From: Imbricaverruca yamaguchii
Taxonomy: Eukaryota; Arthropoda; Thecostraca; Neoverrucidae
Assembly (NCBI GenBank): GCA_034440575.1
Contig: JAOTOL010001511.1
Location: 1,352,001-1,416,000 of the forward strand
DNA length: 64,000 bases
Direction of reading: 5' to 3'
Shown: piece by piece, positions 1 through 9,394 of the stretch
Layout: every line of letters begins with the position of its first letter
Numbering within the stretch: position 1 is the first letter of the stretch
Notes under the pieces: model-generated
Database searches by the model: none
Told to the model about the DNA's origin: nothing
Seen by the model: only the letters and a program-made list of their open reading frames with translations
Made by a program: the position numbers and the translations under genes

Positions 1-119
1 GGTCAATCGCCCTGATAATCGTAACAGACAAAGCTAGTACCTATCCATCACCCGCCAGCGGCATACTGACACATTAGTCGTCCAATCACCACCACCGGAC
101 ACCAAGCTGGCCTATACTG

Positions 120-293
120 ACCAGAGACACAAGCACAGACAGAGATACAGAGAGACATAGAGACAGAGAGGAAAAGAGGCAGAGACACAGAGAGAGAGAG
201 AGGAGGAGACGGAGAGAGAGAGAAAGAGATAGAGAGATGGAGACAGGGGGAGGGAGAGGGGGAGGGAGAGGGTGAGGGAGAGGGTGAGGGAGA
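120..293. repeat. GA-rich purine tract
   Basis: The plus strand is almost purely purine, with interspersed GAGA and GGGAGA blocks. It is simple sequence in the intron or 3' flank of the minus-strand SLC17 gene. It abuts the tail of the SINE at 295-458. Open frames here are low-complexity and not genes. Confidence 0.85.
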
Positions 294-294
294 G

Positions 295-458
295 GGAGTT
301 GGTTATTGTTTTTTTGCGACACATCGACCGTTGAGTCATGTAGCGTAGCCAATCTCTCACGCCGATTGGTCGTGGGAAAAGAGAAGCGACAGGTGGGACT
401 CGAACCCACAGCCTTACGATTGTGAGACAATTAACTCACCCATAGGCTACTCGTCCCC
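295..458 (-). mobile_element. tRNA-derived SINE, copy A
   Basis: Read on the minus strand, the element opens with GGGACGAGTAGCC, followed by a tRNA-like head with a B box GGTTCGAGTCC. The body holds the motif GCGTGAGAGATTGGC and the tail reads AATAACCAAC. The element at 57203-57363 has the same head, body and tail in the opposite orientation, so this is a dispersed SINE family. Copy A sits between two purine-rich tracts, which hide any target-site duplication. Confidence 0.75.
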
Positions 459-461
459 TTG

Positions 462-632
462 GGAGAGGGAGAGGGAGAGGGAGGGGAGGGGGAGAGAGAG
501 AGGGCGAGGGAGGGGCGAGGAACAGGGAGAGGTAGGGGAGAGCGATAGAGAGAGGGCGAGGGAGGGGGCGAGGGACAGGGAGATGTAGGGGAGAGCGATA
601 GCGAGAGAGAGAGAGAGAGAGAGCGAGGAACT
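462..632. repeat. GA-rich purine tract
   Basis: The tract consists of GGGAGA and GAGCGA blocks with a pure GA dinucleotide stretch near 605-625. It starts right after the donor of the SLC17 exon at 636-749, so on the coding strand it is a pyrimidine-rich (CT) intron start. Confidence 0.8.
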
Positions 633-635
633 GAC

Positions 636-749
636 CGGACAACACGGCGCCGTTGAAGCCCACGGTGAGCACCATCAGCGTGAGCACGACGACGTCATAG
701 CGGCCGGCGAACGACACCCCGATCAGCGTCACGGCCGGGATGTACATGC
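636..749 (-). CDS. SLC17-like transporter, exon 7 of those visible
   Basis: The exon encodes GMYIPAVTLIGVSFAGRYD and then a hydrophobic helix ending VGFNGAVLSG. This matches the late transmembrane segments of SLC17 (sialin/VGLUT/phosphate cotransporter) proteins, where a GFNG motif is typical. The acceptor is CCGCCGCAG before GCATGTAC. The donor is GTCAGT, with low end at 636. The exon begins in phase 1 and ends in phase 1, joining the exon at 1299-1428 in frame. The expected next segment, the GFQVNHxDIAP region, is not present in bases 1-635, so the gene continues off the left edge. Confidence 0.8.
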
Positions 750-899
750 CTGCGGCGGATGGTGGGGTCAGGGCGTGTCAGTCGGCGCCAGACCGCTGGC
801 TGCTCACCATCGCCTGTCAGCCCCCCGGCGATATGTGTCGACAGACGACGCCAGACAGCTAACTAGCGGACGGTCTTCCTGTACTGTCGGCCTGTGCTC

Positions 900-1290
900 A
901 TTGTTCACTCACCATCGTCCCAAAATGTCCCACAATACACTTCACTACCGCCGGTTGTTTGATCGCTACCACCAGCTGCCGGATCACCACCAGAGCTGGT
1001 GGTGATCTAATGTGCACAATATGTGTACTAATATGTCAGCTCTGACATATCATTACCACCAGCGGCCAGAACACTAACACCAGCTGGCAGATCATCACCA
1101 GCTGACATGTCATTACCACCAGCTGACAGAGCACTAGCACCAGCTGACAGATTGTTACCACGAGCTGATATCGCCAATTGGCAGATCACTTCCACCAGCG
1201 CATGGACCACCATCACCAGCATAGAGCGCGTTTCTATCAGCTGACGAATCATTGTCACCAGCTGGCAGATCACTACCACCAGCGTAATAG
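900..1290. repeat. Degenerate CCACCAGCTG tandem repeat
   Basis: Imperfect units of about 20-24 bases are built on ATCATTACCACCAGCTGGCAG-like sequence, with strong variation between copies. The array fills the intron between the SLC17 exons at 636-749 and 1299-1428 and stops next to the donor of the latter. No coding potential is evident beyond repeat-driven open frames. Confidence 0.75.
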
Positions 1291-1298
1291 CGACGTAC

Positions 1299-1428
1299 CG
1301 ACCGAGTTCCACAGTTTTCTGTTGACACCAAGACTGAGGCGGCCCCGTGCCAGCCGGTCGGCGGCGAAGGAGACGCTGATGGCGAACACCATCTTCGCCA
1401 GCTGAGGCAGCGCCGAGAACAGGGCGTT
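1299..1428 (-). CDS. SLC17-like transporter, exon 6 of those visible
   Basis: The minus-strand translation reads NALFSALPQLAKMVFAISVS, then FAADRLARGRLSLGVNRKLW and NSV. This is the SLC17 segment NGxLSALPYL...ADxL...VRKL, covering a transmembrane helix and the following cytoplasmic loop. The acceptor is CTTCCACAG before AAC, with first base 1428. The donor is GTACGT and leaves one base for the next codon. There are 43 codons plus one base, with phase matching both neighbours. Confidence 0.85.
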
Positions 1429-1816
1429 CTGTGGAAGCAGGTCAGGTCAGGTCATCGCCGCGCCGAGGTGAAACCGCACACCAGTCGGACAACCGAATGC
1501 GGCTTGATATGCGAGTGGCCTGGCTCTGCATTGTACAGTGGACGATCTGGCCTCGTATTGCACAGTGGTTCGCTTACAGACCCACTGTGGTTAGAAAGGA
1601 TGTTCACTTGTGATGTGCTACTGGGATGCTAGCGTGGTAGTACGCGATTGAACCGCCCTCGATTGATCAGCGCAAGCTCTTGTAGAGTTTACGTGTTCCT
1701 GGTCGAGCTTTGAGCTTGAGCAAGACGGCACTTTATCGGTGAGTGAAAGCACAGGCAACAGCTGAGTGCATCGTGGAGAAGTTCGAGCGTCCTCGCCCAG
1801 ATGTACGCGTTCGCAC
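1429..1816. other. Intron of the SLC17-like gene
   Basis: This is non-coding sequence between the exons at 1299-1428 and 1817-1972. I see no repeat array or recognisable element. The translation downstream of the donor at 1816 is an intron read-through. Confidence 0.6.
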
Positions 1817-1972
1817 CGTGCTGAGGGGGTAGTGCAGTGTCGTGCCGATGTAGGTTGGCAGGTCGGTCATGATGAGGTAGTCGCCCCAGTTCTGGCAGAA
1901 GTGCACCACCACCAGCGCCTGGAAGGGCCGAGACCGCAGCACCTGCCTCCACGGGAACGCTTCCGTCGAGCC
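1817..1972 (-). CDS. SLC17-like transporter, exon 5 of those visible
   Basis: The exon encodes GSTEAFPWRQVLRSRPFQAL followed by VVVHFCQNWGDYLIMTDLPT and YIGTTLHYPLST. The pattern P-W-R-x-x-L-x-S-x-P with HFCxNWGxYxxxTxLPxY is highly characteristic of SLC17 proteins, covering the central loop and TM7. The acceptor is TTTGTCAG before GGC. The donor is GTGCGA at 1816-1811. The exon is exactly 52 codons, phase 0 at both ends. A small duplicated segment (CAGGAGCTCCTGCGGTCGCT, around 1996-2055) lies in the intron just upstream of the acceptor. Confidence 0.88.
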
Positions 1973-2239
1973 CTGACAAAGCCACACGCTCTGTCAGGAG
2001 GAGCTCCTGCGGTCGCTGCCTCTGTCAACAGGAGCTCCTGCGGTCGCTGCATACAATGCACTGCGGCCGCTGAGGCCGGGCCAAAAGGCAGAGACATATA
2101 TGCAACGCAACGAAAAGGCGATCGAGCATAAAACAACATCGCCTCAATGAAATGTGTCTGTGAAATGTGTCGAAGAGATTTGTAAGTGTACATTTTCTTC
2201 TTAACCCGCACCATCTAGGGAGGGGTCTCCCCTGCCCTC

Positions 2240-3030
2240 CCAATATTTTTATCGCGGATGGTGAAATAAATTGCGCGCAGAAGCGCGCCGAAATTTTACA
2301 TTTCTCTTCCTACATCAATTTTACACGTGTGCAAATTGTGAGGTCAGGTCATCCACGGTCACCGAGTTAGTTAAAGTCAAGCTAAGTCACTTCCAAAAAT
2401 GCGCAACGAGTCGTCACACTTACAAAGGTAATGATATTTGGATATAACTTTCAGCGTTCACTTTTCTTCAGGGATGCAATAGAAAACACCGAAGGAATTT
2501 TTTGCGTTTTTCCATGACATATTTGCTTTGCATATTAAGGATAAAATCGAAGATTCTGCCTAAAGTAAGGCCATTTGTGAGGCCAAGTTACTTAAAGCAA
2601 CTATTATCAGCGCACTCGATCCACTATAAACAAAAATTGAAAAACAGCGAAAACTCAACCTTTTGATATTGTCCATTTTTTTCTCAAGTTGGTGGGAAAA
2701 TATTTTATGGGCATTGTCGATTCTATCTTCCAGTTCTATTCCAAATCGGTATATTTTTCAAATATATTCGAAGATGAACTCCCAGAGCAAAAACATGACA
2801 TCAGTCGTGCTCTTATAAACCTCCCTAGTGACGTCACTTTTTCAGGAGAATGTTTGGGGGATGGTTTCGGGCTGTACTAGCCGAGCGCTTTCCAATGCTC
2901 TTTCGTTTTTCGTCTTCGTGCAACGTTTGGTTTGGAGATTAGTACATGGAGGAAAATACTGATCCCCCCTACCCCACCAGAGACGGGGTGTGAGAATCTA
3001 ACCACGGAAAGGGTTAGCCTCGGTCACATT
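2240..3030. repeat. Dispersed repeat family, copy 1
   Basis: About 0.75 kb is clearly similar, in the same order and orientation, to 49090-49830. Shared landmarks include a GCGCGC...GCGCGCC block, CACATCAATTT-like sequence and GTCA...ACGAGTTAGT. Others are a CTTTCAGCGTT...GGGATGCAA segment, a late GACGTCA-like block and the terminal CCCACC...GACAGGGTG-like stretch. No protein coding is conserved between the copies. The copy lies inside an SLC17 intron. Family and mobilisation class are unknown. Confidence 0.7.
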
Positions 3031-3418
3031 GCGTAGAGCTATAGCCCGGTTCACCCCTTTTGGACCCGTCCCTTACCGAGTAGCCAGAGTTCTGATTGCA
3101 TCGTAGACGTGAGCGTCGACACAAGTGCAAGACGTCGAGATTCTGGTGTCCTAGTCACCTACGGAGTACGGAGTAATGTTTTTCAGCCTTCAGGAACACC
3201 AAACGGAAAACAGAAAGCTCCGCTTCCTGGAGTGCGGTGCCGACTGAAACGCTCCAATAAGTGCCACAATCCACATACCCTAATTTAGCTGGCAATTCGT
3301 TTCCGATGACTCATGACCGAGCAGCCGGCCTTGTCCGCACACGCGGCGCTACAGCCAGCCCGTGCCCAGCGATCCATCCCGGTCGCAACCCCAACACTTG
3401 TCCCCGCCATTCGCCGAC

Positions 3419-3642
3419 CTTGTCCATGTCGCGGCGCGCGTACGCGTGTATGTAGAGCCTCTCGCGGTACGAGATGCGCGGGTGGTCTCTGGGCGTCTCG
3501 TGCACGACCGCGATGAAGACCAGGCACCAGACCAGACTGACGCCGCCGGTCACGTAGAAGACGGCCTGCCAGCCGCCCGCCCACCGCCAGCTGCATAGTG
3601 GGCCGGCGGTGAGGATCGTCACCGCCGTGCCCAGCTGCTTAC
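3419..3642 (-). CDS. SLC17-like transporter, exon 4 of those visible
   Basis: The exon continues GKQLGTAVTILTAGPLCS, then GGWQAVFYVTGGVSLVWCLV and a tail with HETPRDHPRIS and MDK. The W-x-x-V-F-Y-V-x-G-G-x-x-x-x-W and S/T-P-x-x-H-P-R-I-S motifs are typical of SLC17 around TM5-TM6 and the start of the central cytoplasmic loop. The acceptor is CCGGGCAG before GTAAGCAG, so the first base is 3642. The donor GTCGGC at 3418 is weak but preserves phase 0 to the next exon. There are 224 bases. Confidence 0.82.
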
Positions 3643-3659
3643 CTGCCCGGCCGCGACAC

Positions 3660-4100
3660 CACGGTGGGAGTATGAGGTCACCGTGGGGTCACGAGGTCAC
3701 CGCGGGGTCACGACGTTACCACGGGACCACGAAACCACTGAGATATCATTAGGTCACCGTGAGGTCAGGAGGTCACCGCGGGGCCACGACGCTATCACAG
3801 CGTCACCAAGTAGCCGCGGGTCATGACGTTACCATGGCACCACGAAGTTGACACGGGGTAATGGCGTTAACACGAGGTCACGAAGTCGCTGCAGGGTCAC
3901 GAAATCAACGAGGGCCCATGAGGTCACTCCGGGCTGCAAGGTCGTTGCGAGGTTACGTGAGATTAGCGCGGAATCATGAGGTTACCACGTATCACGAGGT
4001 CATCATGGGGTCAGACGTCACGGTACTGGGTCACATTCGACTCATGAGGACCACAACAGGGTTGCGATGTCACTGTTCTGTCAGAAGAGCATTACGGAGC
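3660..4100. repeat. Degenerate GGTCAC-rich tandem repeat
   Basis: Imperfect copies of units such as CACGAGGTCACCGCGGGGT alternate with GTTACCACG variants. The period is irregular (about 16-32 bases). The array lies in the intron immediately 5' of the exon at 3419-3642 on the minus strand. It does not include the acceptor. Confidence 0.7.
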
Positions 4101-4429
4101 CAAAGAGAACTTTGATGTCACAATTGCCGTGCCTGCTTGTTATGGGCTCACTTTGAACTTCACACATTAAGAAGAACTTCGTTTTTTTTGTAGCTTAGGG
4201 GTGCATTAATAAGGGCCATATTGATGCACCGATGCTGCGAGATTTGATCAGATTGGATGATGTTTCAAGGTGAATTTGGCGACTGGCGTTGCGGTGGAAT
4301 AAGGAGGCTTCGGGAGAGACTCTCCCAACGCTTCATAAATTTAACATGATACCTATCAGCTTTGCGTAGATGGAATGTACCATTTAACCATAATATCCCC
4401 TGCCTTCAATTTGAATATGCTGGGGCACC

Positions 4430-4890
4430 GGACTTTAGCTGCAGTGGCAGTGCGGCTGTCAGTCTACCATTGCCATAGTGCATGGCTGTCAGCTTACCAT
4501 TGCCATAGTATATGGCTGTCAGTTTACCATTGCCATAGTGCATGGCTGTCAGTTTACCATTGCCATAGTGCATGGCTGTCAGTTTACCATTGCCATAGTA
4601 CATGGCTGTCAGTTTGTCATTGTCATGACATGCGCAGCAGTGCGTCTGTAAGTCTGCCATTGCCATGTCACATGGCTGTCCGTCTACCATTGTCTCAATA
4701 CATGCAGCAGTGCGTCTGTAAGTCTACCATTGTCATGTCACATGGCTGTCAGTCCACCATTGTCGTGTCACATGGCTGTCAGTCTACTATTGTCATGATA
4801 CATGCAACTGAGCGGCTGCCAGTCTGCCATTGCCATAGCATATGCAGCAGTGTGACTATTGGTTTGCCTTTGCCATGGCATATGCAGCGG
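4430..4890. repeat. 30-bp minisatellite
   Basis: About fifteen tandem units of about 30 bases are built on CATGGCTGTCAGTTTACCAT plus TGCCATAGTG. The first five or six copies are nearly identical and later copies diverge (CATGCAGCAGTGCGTCTGTA variants). The open frames on both strands are produced by the multiple-of-three period. The array is in an SLC17 intron. Confidence 0.9.
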
Positions 4891-5057
4891 TACCGGAGGC
4901 ACCCGCAGACAGATTACTAACAATATTGGGAGAGGAAAGAGTATCGGATGCTTTCATTCCACCAAAAATTCGTGAAGCTCAAGCTGTGACAGATCAGTTT
5001 GTGGTGGGCAATCTATTTCCCATTATTCCACTCAAACTATCCCTGGAGATAACTTAC

Positions 5058-5145
5058 CGACGTAGACGAAGCTGCTGATGCGGCTGCGTTCCGGCGGTGG
5101 TACCCAGCGCGCCAACAGGCAGTGCACCGACGGCGTGGTCACCCC
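5058..5145 (-). CDS. SLC17-like transporter, exon 3 of those visible
   Basis: This short exon encodes GVTTPSVHCLLARWVPPPER and then SRISSFVYV. It matches the SLC17 segment G-V-x-x-P-x-x-H-x-x-x-x-x-W-x-P-P-x-E-R-S-R, the conserved cytoplasmic loop after TM4. The acceptor is CCTGCCAG before GGGG. The donor is a consensus GTAAGT. There are 29 codons plus one base. The single leftover G joins GTAAGCAG of the next exon to give G-K-Q-L-G-T, confirming the chain. Confidence 0.85.
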
Positions 5146-5379
5146 CTGGCAGGTCAGGTCAGTGGGGTCAGGTCAATCGGGTCAGGTGTCGGGTCGGACC
5201 GGCAGGTGGCTGCACGTGCAGCCAGCCGCTACCACTTCCCAGATCTGATAAATACTGAACGGACCTTCCGGTCTAGGCAAGGTCTGGCAGAATCCGCCAG
5301 GTCGGACACACCGCCAAACCTGAGCTCGGCAGATCAGGTCAGCCACAGCTAGGCATTGCAGAACACCGACAGGGCCAGA

Positions 5380-5616
5380 TGCTGGTCAGACCCTGCAGTA
5401 CACTGACAGGGTCACTTAAGGGTCAGGCTCCGTAGTATACCGACAGTGTCATGTACAGGCCAGGCCCTGCTGTGCACCGACAGGGTCAGGTGCCTGTCCG
5501 ACCCTGCGGTACACCGACAGGGTCAGGCACCGGCCAGACCCTGCTGTACGCCGACAGGGTCATGCACGGGTCAGGCCTTACGGTACACCGACAGGGTAGC
5601 AGGGTGAGGTACTCAC
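5380..5616. repeat. 37-bp array adjoining a splice donor
   Basis: Units of about 37 bases follow the pattern GACCCTGCGGTACACCGACA plus GGGTCAGG and variable bases. The units share the block GGCCAGACCCTGC with the end of the SLC17 exon at 5617-5850, directly next to its donor. The array therefore appears to have grown from the exon-intron junction. Related GGTCAGG-rich sequence extends back to about 5150. Confidence 0.65.
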
Positions 5617-5850
5617 GCTGGCCAGACCCTGCAGGGCGCGGGCGACGATGAGCGCCTCCACCCGCCAGAGGGCGCACGCCGGCGTGAGCAGGGTGAGCAG
5701 GCCGGTGAGTCCGATGCCGGCGGTGAGCGTGCGCACGGCGCCGGCCCGCTCGGCCAGCCGGCCGCCCGGCACCTGCGACACGGTGTAGCCGACGAAGTAG
5801 GCGCTCAGGATGACGCCCTGAGTCAGCCCGCTCCAGACGAACGGGCCGTC
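5617..5850 (-). CDS. SLC17-like transporter, exon 2 of those visible
   Basis: The exon encodes DGPFVWSGLTQGVILSAYFV, then GYTVSQVPGGRLAERAGAVR and ends at the helix VARALQGLAS. This is the diagnostic SLC17 region W-x-x-x-x-Q-G-x-I-L-x-x-Y-F-x-G-Y-x-x-x-Q-x-P-G-G-x-L-A-E-R (TM2-TM3) followed by A-R-x-L-Q-G-L (TM4). It is 78 codons, phase 0 at both ends. The acceptor is TGTGTGACAG before GACGG and the donor is GTGAGT. The acceptor and first exon bases are repeated many times upstream (5851-7070). Confidence 0.9.
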
Positions 5851-7070
5851 CTGTCACACAGGCGGGGTGTGAGAGTGGGGGAGACTGTCAGGAGCGAACG
5901 GGCCGTCCTGTCACACAGGCGGGGCGTGAGAGTGGGGGAGACTATCAGGAGCGAACGGGCCGTCCTGTCACACAGGCGGGGTGTGAGAGTGGTGTGTCAG
6001 AGTGGGGGAGACTGTCAGGAGCGAACGGGCCGTCCTGTCACACAGGCGGGGCGTGAGAGTGGGGGAGACTATCAGGAGCGAACGGGCCGTCCTGTCACAC
6101 AGGCGGGGCGTGAGAGCGGTGTGTCAGAGTGGGGGAGACTGTCAGGAGCGAACGGGCCGTCCTGTCACACAGGCGGAGAGGGTGTGTCAGAGTGGGGGAG
6201 ACTGTCAGGAGCGAACGGGCCGTCCTGTCACACAGGCGGGTGTGAGAGTGGTGTGTCGAGTGGGGAGACTGTCAGGAGCGAACGGGCCGTCCTGTCACAC
6301 AGGCGGGGTGTGAGAGTGGGGGAGACTGTCAGAGCGAACGGGCCGTCCTGTCACACAGGCGGGGTGTGAGGGTGTGAGTGGGGGAGACTGTCAGGAGCGA
6401 ACGGGCCGTCCTGTCACACAGGCGGGGTGTGAGAGTGGTGTGTCAGAGTGGGGGAGGAGCAAGGCGTCCTGTACACAGGCGGGGTGAGAGGTGTGAAGGG
6501 GGGAGACTGTCAGGAGCGAACGGGCCGTCCTGTCACACAGGCGGGGTGTGAGAGGGGGGGAGACTGTAGGAGCGAACGGGCCGTCCTGTCACACAGGCGG
6601 GGTGGAGTGGTGTGTCAGAGTGGGGGAGACTGTCAGGAGCGAACGGGCCGTCCTGTCACACAGGCGGGGTGTGAGAGTGGTGTGTCAGAGTGGGGGAGAC
6701 TGTCAGGAGCGAACGGGCCGTCCTGTCACACAGGCGGGGCGTGAGAGTGGTGTGTCAGAGTGGGGGAGACTGTCAGGAGCGAACGGGCCGTCCTGTCACA
6801 CAGGCGGGGTGTGAGAGTGGTGTGTCAGAGTGGGGGAGACTGTCAGGAGCGAACGGGCCGTCCTGTCACACAGGCGGGGTGTGAGTGGTGTGTCAGAGTG
6901 GGGGAGACTGTCAGGAGCGAACGGGCCGTCCTGTCACACAGGCGGGGCGTGAGAGTGGTGTGTCAGAGTGGGGGAGACTGTCAGGAGCGAACGGGCCGTC
7001 CTGTCACACAGGCGGGGCGTGAGAGTGGTGTGTCAGAGTGGGGGAGACTGTCAGGAGCGAACGGGGCGTG
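5851..7070. repeat. Array carrying about 17 copies of a 3' splice junction
   Basis: Units of 58-75 bases each contain ACGGGCCGTCCTGTCACACA followed by GG. On the minus strand this is the acceptor CCTGTGTGACAG plus the first 13 bases of the adjacent SLC17 exon. I count 17 units with the junction intact and one damaged (near 6466). Units differ by presence of the GTGTGTCAGAGTG segment. The true exon at 5850 is the terminal unit. Confidence 0.9.
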
Positions 7071-7580
7071 AGGGAGGTGAGCGGTTCTCTCGTTGAGAGC
7101 GGTGTGTCAGAGTGGGGGAGACTATCAGAAGCGAACGGGGCGTGAGGGAGGTGAGCGGTTCTCTCGTTGAGAGCGGTGTGTCAGAGTGGGGAGACTATCA
7201 GGAGCGAACGGGGCGTGAGGGAGGTGAGCGGTTCTCTCGGAGAGCGGTGTGTAGAGTGGGGGAGACTATCAGGAGCGAACGGGGCGTGAGGGAGGTGAGC
7301 GGTTCTCTCGTTGAGAGCGGTGTGTCAGAGTGGGGAGACTGTCAGGAGCGAACGGGGCGTGAGGGAGGTGAGCGGTTCTCTCGTTGAGAGTGGTGTGTAA
7401 GAGTGGGGAGGCTATCAGGAACAAGCGGGGTGTGAGGGAGGTGAGCGGTTCTCTCGGCATGAGTGGTGTGTGAGAGTGGGGAGGCTATCAGGAACAAGCG
7501 GGGTGTGAGGGAGGTGAGCGGTTCTCTCGGCATGAGTGGTGTGTGAGAGTGGGGCAGTATATCAGGAACGAGCGGGGTGT
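7071..7580. repeat. Second sub-array lacking the splice junction
   Basis: Six to eight units of about 60-73 bases contain GAGCGAACGGGGCGTGAGG and GGTGAGCGGTTCTCTCG. They share the GGGGAGACTATCAGGAGCGA part with the preceding array but have lost the CCTGTCACACAGG acceptor block. This is the distal, more diverged end of the same array. Confidence 0.85.
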
Positions 7581-7930
7581 GAGGGAGGTGAGCAGACTTA
7601 TCCAGAGGAGCATGTTTCGAGGAATTAACTGCATGGGAACTTGGGAGACCATGGAGGGAGACACTGCGTCCTCTGTTTCACTTCACAGTGCTTTCCAGGC
7701 GATGATGATCGATGCACGCAAACAGATTGATTGATTGATTATTCGGGCTTAAGGGCGCATCGACTACTAAGGTCCTTTTGCGCCCAGCACGCACACAGAC
7801 GCACATTCACGCAAACATGCGACACATTGATGTTGACTACCACAGCTGCCGATTAGCAATGGGGATTGGCATCGACGCCGTCGCCAAGGGTGCAATTTGT
7901 GTGGCAGAGCATGCCGACCTTGTGTCTTCG
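7581..7930. other. Intron segment with possible retroelement tail
   Basis: A GATT tetranucleotide run at about 7722-7740 borders a segment (about 7740-7830) with GGGCGCATCGACTAC and TCCTTTTGCGCCC. Short ATTG-type tails followed by unique sequence can mark 3' ends of non-LTR elements. I cannot identify a family and no second copy is visible in the window. Confidence 0.3.
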
Positions 7931-8036
7931 TGTAGGTCAGGTTGGTGCTGGTACTGAACTCGGTCAGGTCAGGTTGGTGCTTGCACTGAACTCGGTCAGG
8001 TCAGCCGACACCGGCACTGACCTCAGTCAGGTCAGG
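7931..8036. repeat. Three-unit array spanning a splice donor
   Basis: Units of about 38 bases read GGTCAGGTTGGTGCTGGTAC plus TGAACTCGGTCA. The unit nearest the exon, GGCACTGACCTCAGTCAGG, is the donor junction of the SLC17 exon at 8022-8248. The two more distant units carry a T instead of G at the donor GT, so they are unlikely to function as donors. Confidence 0.6.
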
Positions 8037-8248
8037 TCCCGGCTGCCAGGTCGCGTTCCCTGTGTTGTTGGCGTCCCAGGTCGTGTTGTCGCCGGCCGAC
8101 GGTGGCGCGCTGGAGTTGGCGGACAGGCGAGCCACCGCCGTTCTGTTCACCATGGCCACGATCGCCATCGAGATGTTCACCCGCAGCGAAAACGACACGG
8201 AAAAGCCGAGGCAGCCGAGCACTGCCAGCGTGTGACGAACACCCCAGC
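8022..8248 (-). CDS. SLC17-like transporter, exon 1 of those visible
   Basis: The translation begins WGVRHTLAVLGCLGFSVSFS and continues LRVNISMAIVAMVN, the TM1 signature of the SLC17 family (Y/S-x-L-R-V-N-x-S-x-A-I-V-A-M-V). A luminal or extracellular loop follows with several N-glycosylation sequons (NRT, NSS, NTT, NNT, NAT), as expected between TM1 and TM2. The acceptor is TTCGCAG before GCTGGGG and the donor is GTCAGT. There are 227 bases, starting in phase 1, so at least one upstream coding exon is missing. The seven exons found together give about 391 residues of a protein usually 450-550 long. SLC17 members are proton- or sodium-coupled organic anion/phosphate transporters. Substrate cannot be read from this sequence. 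Confidence 0.88.
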
Positions 8249-8255
8249 CTGCGAA

Positions 8256-8520
8256 TAGGTCAGGTCAGGTCAGGTCAGGTCAGATCAGGTGAAACAAAAA
8301 TATAGTGACAAAAGTTCAGATCAGATCAGGAAATCCACACCTAGAGACTGGCTAGGTCAGGTCAAATCACCCTGCCCAGAGGCCAAATCACATCAGTGAG
8401 CCTCAGGCTACACGATGACTAGGTCAGGTTAGGTCAGATAAGACCAGCCTGCCGACAGGCAAAATCGGATCGGAGAGCCTCAGTCTTCATGATGACGCGG
8501 CCCGGTCAGGTCAGAACACA
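8256..8520. repeat. GGTCA pentamer-rich region
   Basis: A perfect run of GGTCA pentamers (8257-8282) is followed by scattered AGGTCAGGTCA and AGATCAGA variants. The run is upstream of the first visible SLC17 exon on the minus strand. The pentamer contains nuclear-receptor-like AGGTCA half-sites, but this is the simplest expected product of the repeat. Confidence 0.7.
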
Positions 8521-9394
8521 TCAGAACACTGATAGATTAAATCAGATCGGACAATTACAGCCCAGCTACACACGTAGGGCTGCCCCATTTCCTGGGCCCG
8601 ACCAACAGAGTACCGGCTCGGTGACGCGAGGCGACCCTGTGCCCTCGGGGTGTGCCACTGAAAGATGTGCTTAAAGGCAGATCATGTTCGTGGGGCCGAT
8701 CGGTCAGAGTGAGTCCCGTAGCAAGGTGGACAGTCCTTAGCTACTGCCACGTCCCGGGTAGCAGCCTGTTGAGCAAACGTCTGCAAAGGACCATGCCTTA
8801 GCCAAGGGCCTCCCACAATCAAAGCAGACGCATAGTTAGGTATTTTCGTTCATGGGCATCATGATGGTTTTCCTGATAATTCCTGCCATAATTTCATAAA
8901 TAGTCACCGACTTTGTTCAACTAATCGCTAACCTACTGGCTAATCTAGCAATTGCCATGATCGCTGATCTGAAAGTGCATCAATGTTTACCCTGAAAGTT
9001 GCTGTGGTTGGCATTTGTGCAGTTATTCTCATCGGTATCATGTAGTTGCCAGTACCTTATAGTTAGTATCCTCCTCATAATTACCCTTGGAGTTACATTT
9101 CTAATTACCCTTCTAATTACCCCTACAGTAACCTTAATCATTATAATGCCAGTTAAGTTGCTAGGGTGTGTGTGTGCGTGTGTGTGTGGTGGATTTTTCC
9201 AGCCTGTAAGCTATTCTATCGTTGCCGTAGTAGTTACGCTGGTAGTTACAACGATGGTCTCTCTTGCAGTTATATTGGCAGTTACACATGCAGCGTTGCT
9301 ACGATAGTTACCCTTTGGTGGTTGGACAGCCGGTGTCTCGCCCTCTACGGTACCGTAGTACTGGTGGTTTTCATGAAGCAAGCACGGATACTGC
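8521..9394. other. No gene recognised
   Basis: No conserved protein or RNA is visible. A pyrimidine/AGTTA-rich stretch (9040-9310) contains TTACCCTTCTAATTACCC-like degenerate repeats and a short GT run near 9168-9188. Confidence 0.5.

Noticed and set aside
370..458. A tRNA gene
   Set aside because: The head keeps a B box but the acceptor stem and cloverleaf do not pair, and the body and tail recur at 57203-57363, so it is a SINE.
5869..7071. Repetitive open frames over the SLC17 intron array
   Set aside because: They arise from tandem units and change frame with unit length. The real signal is the repeated splice junction.
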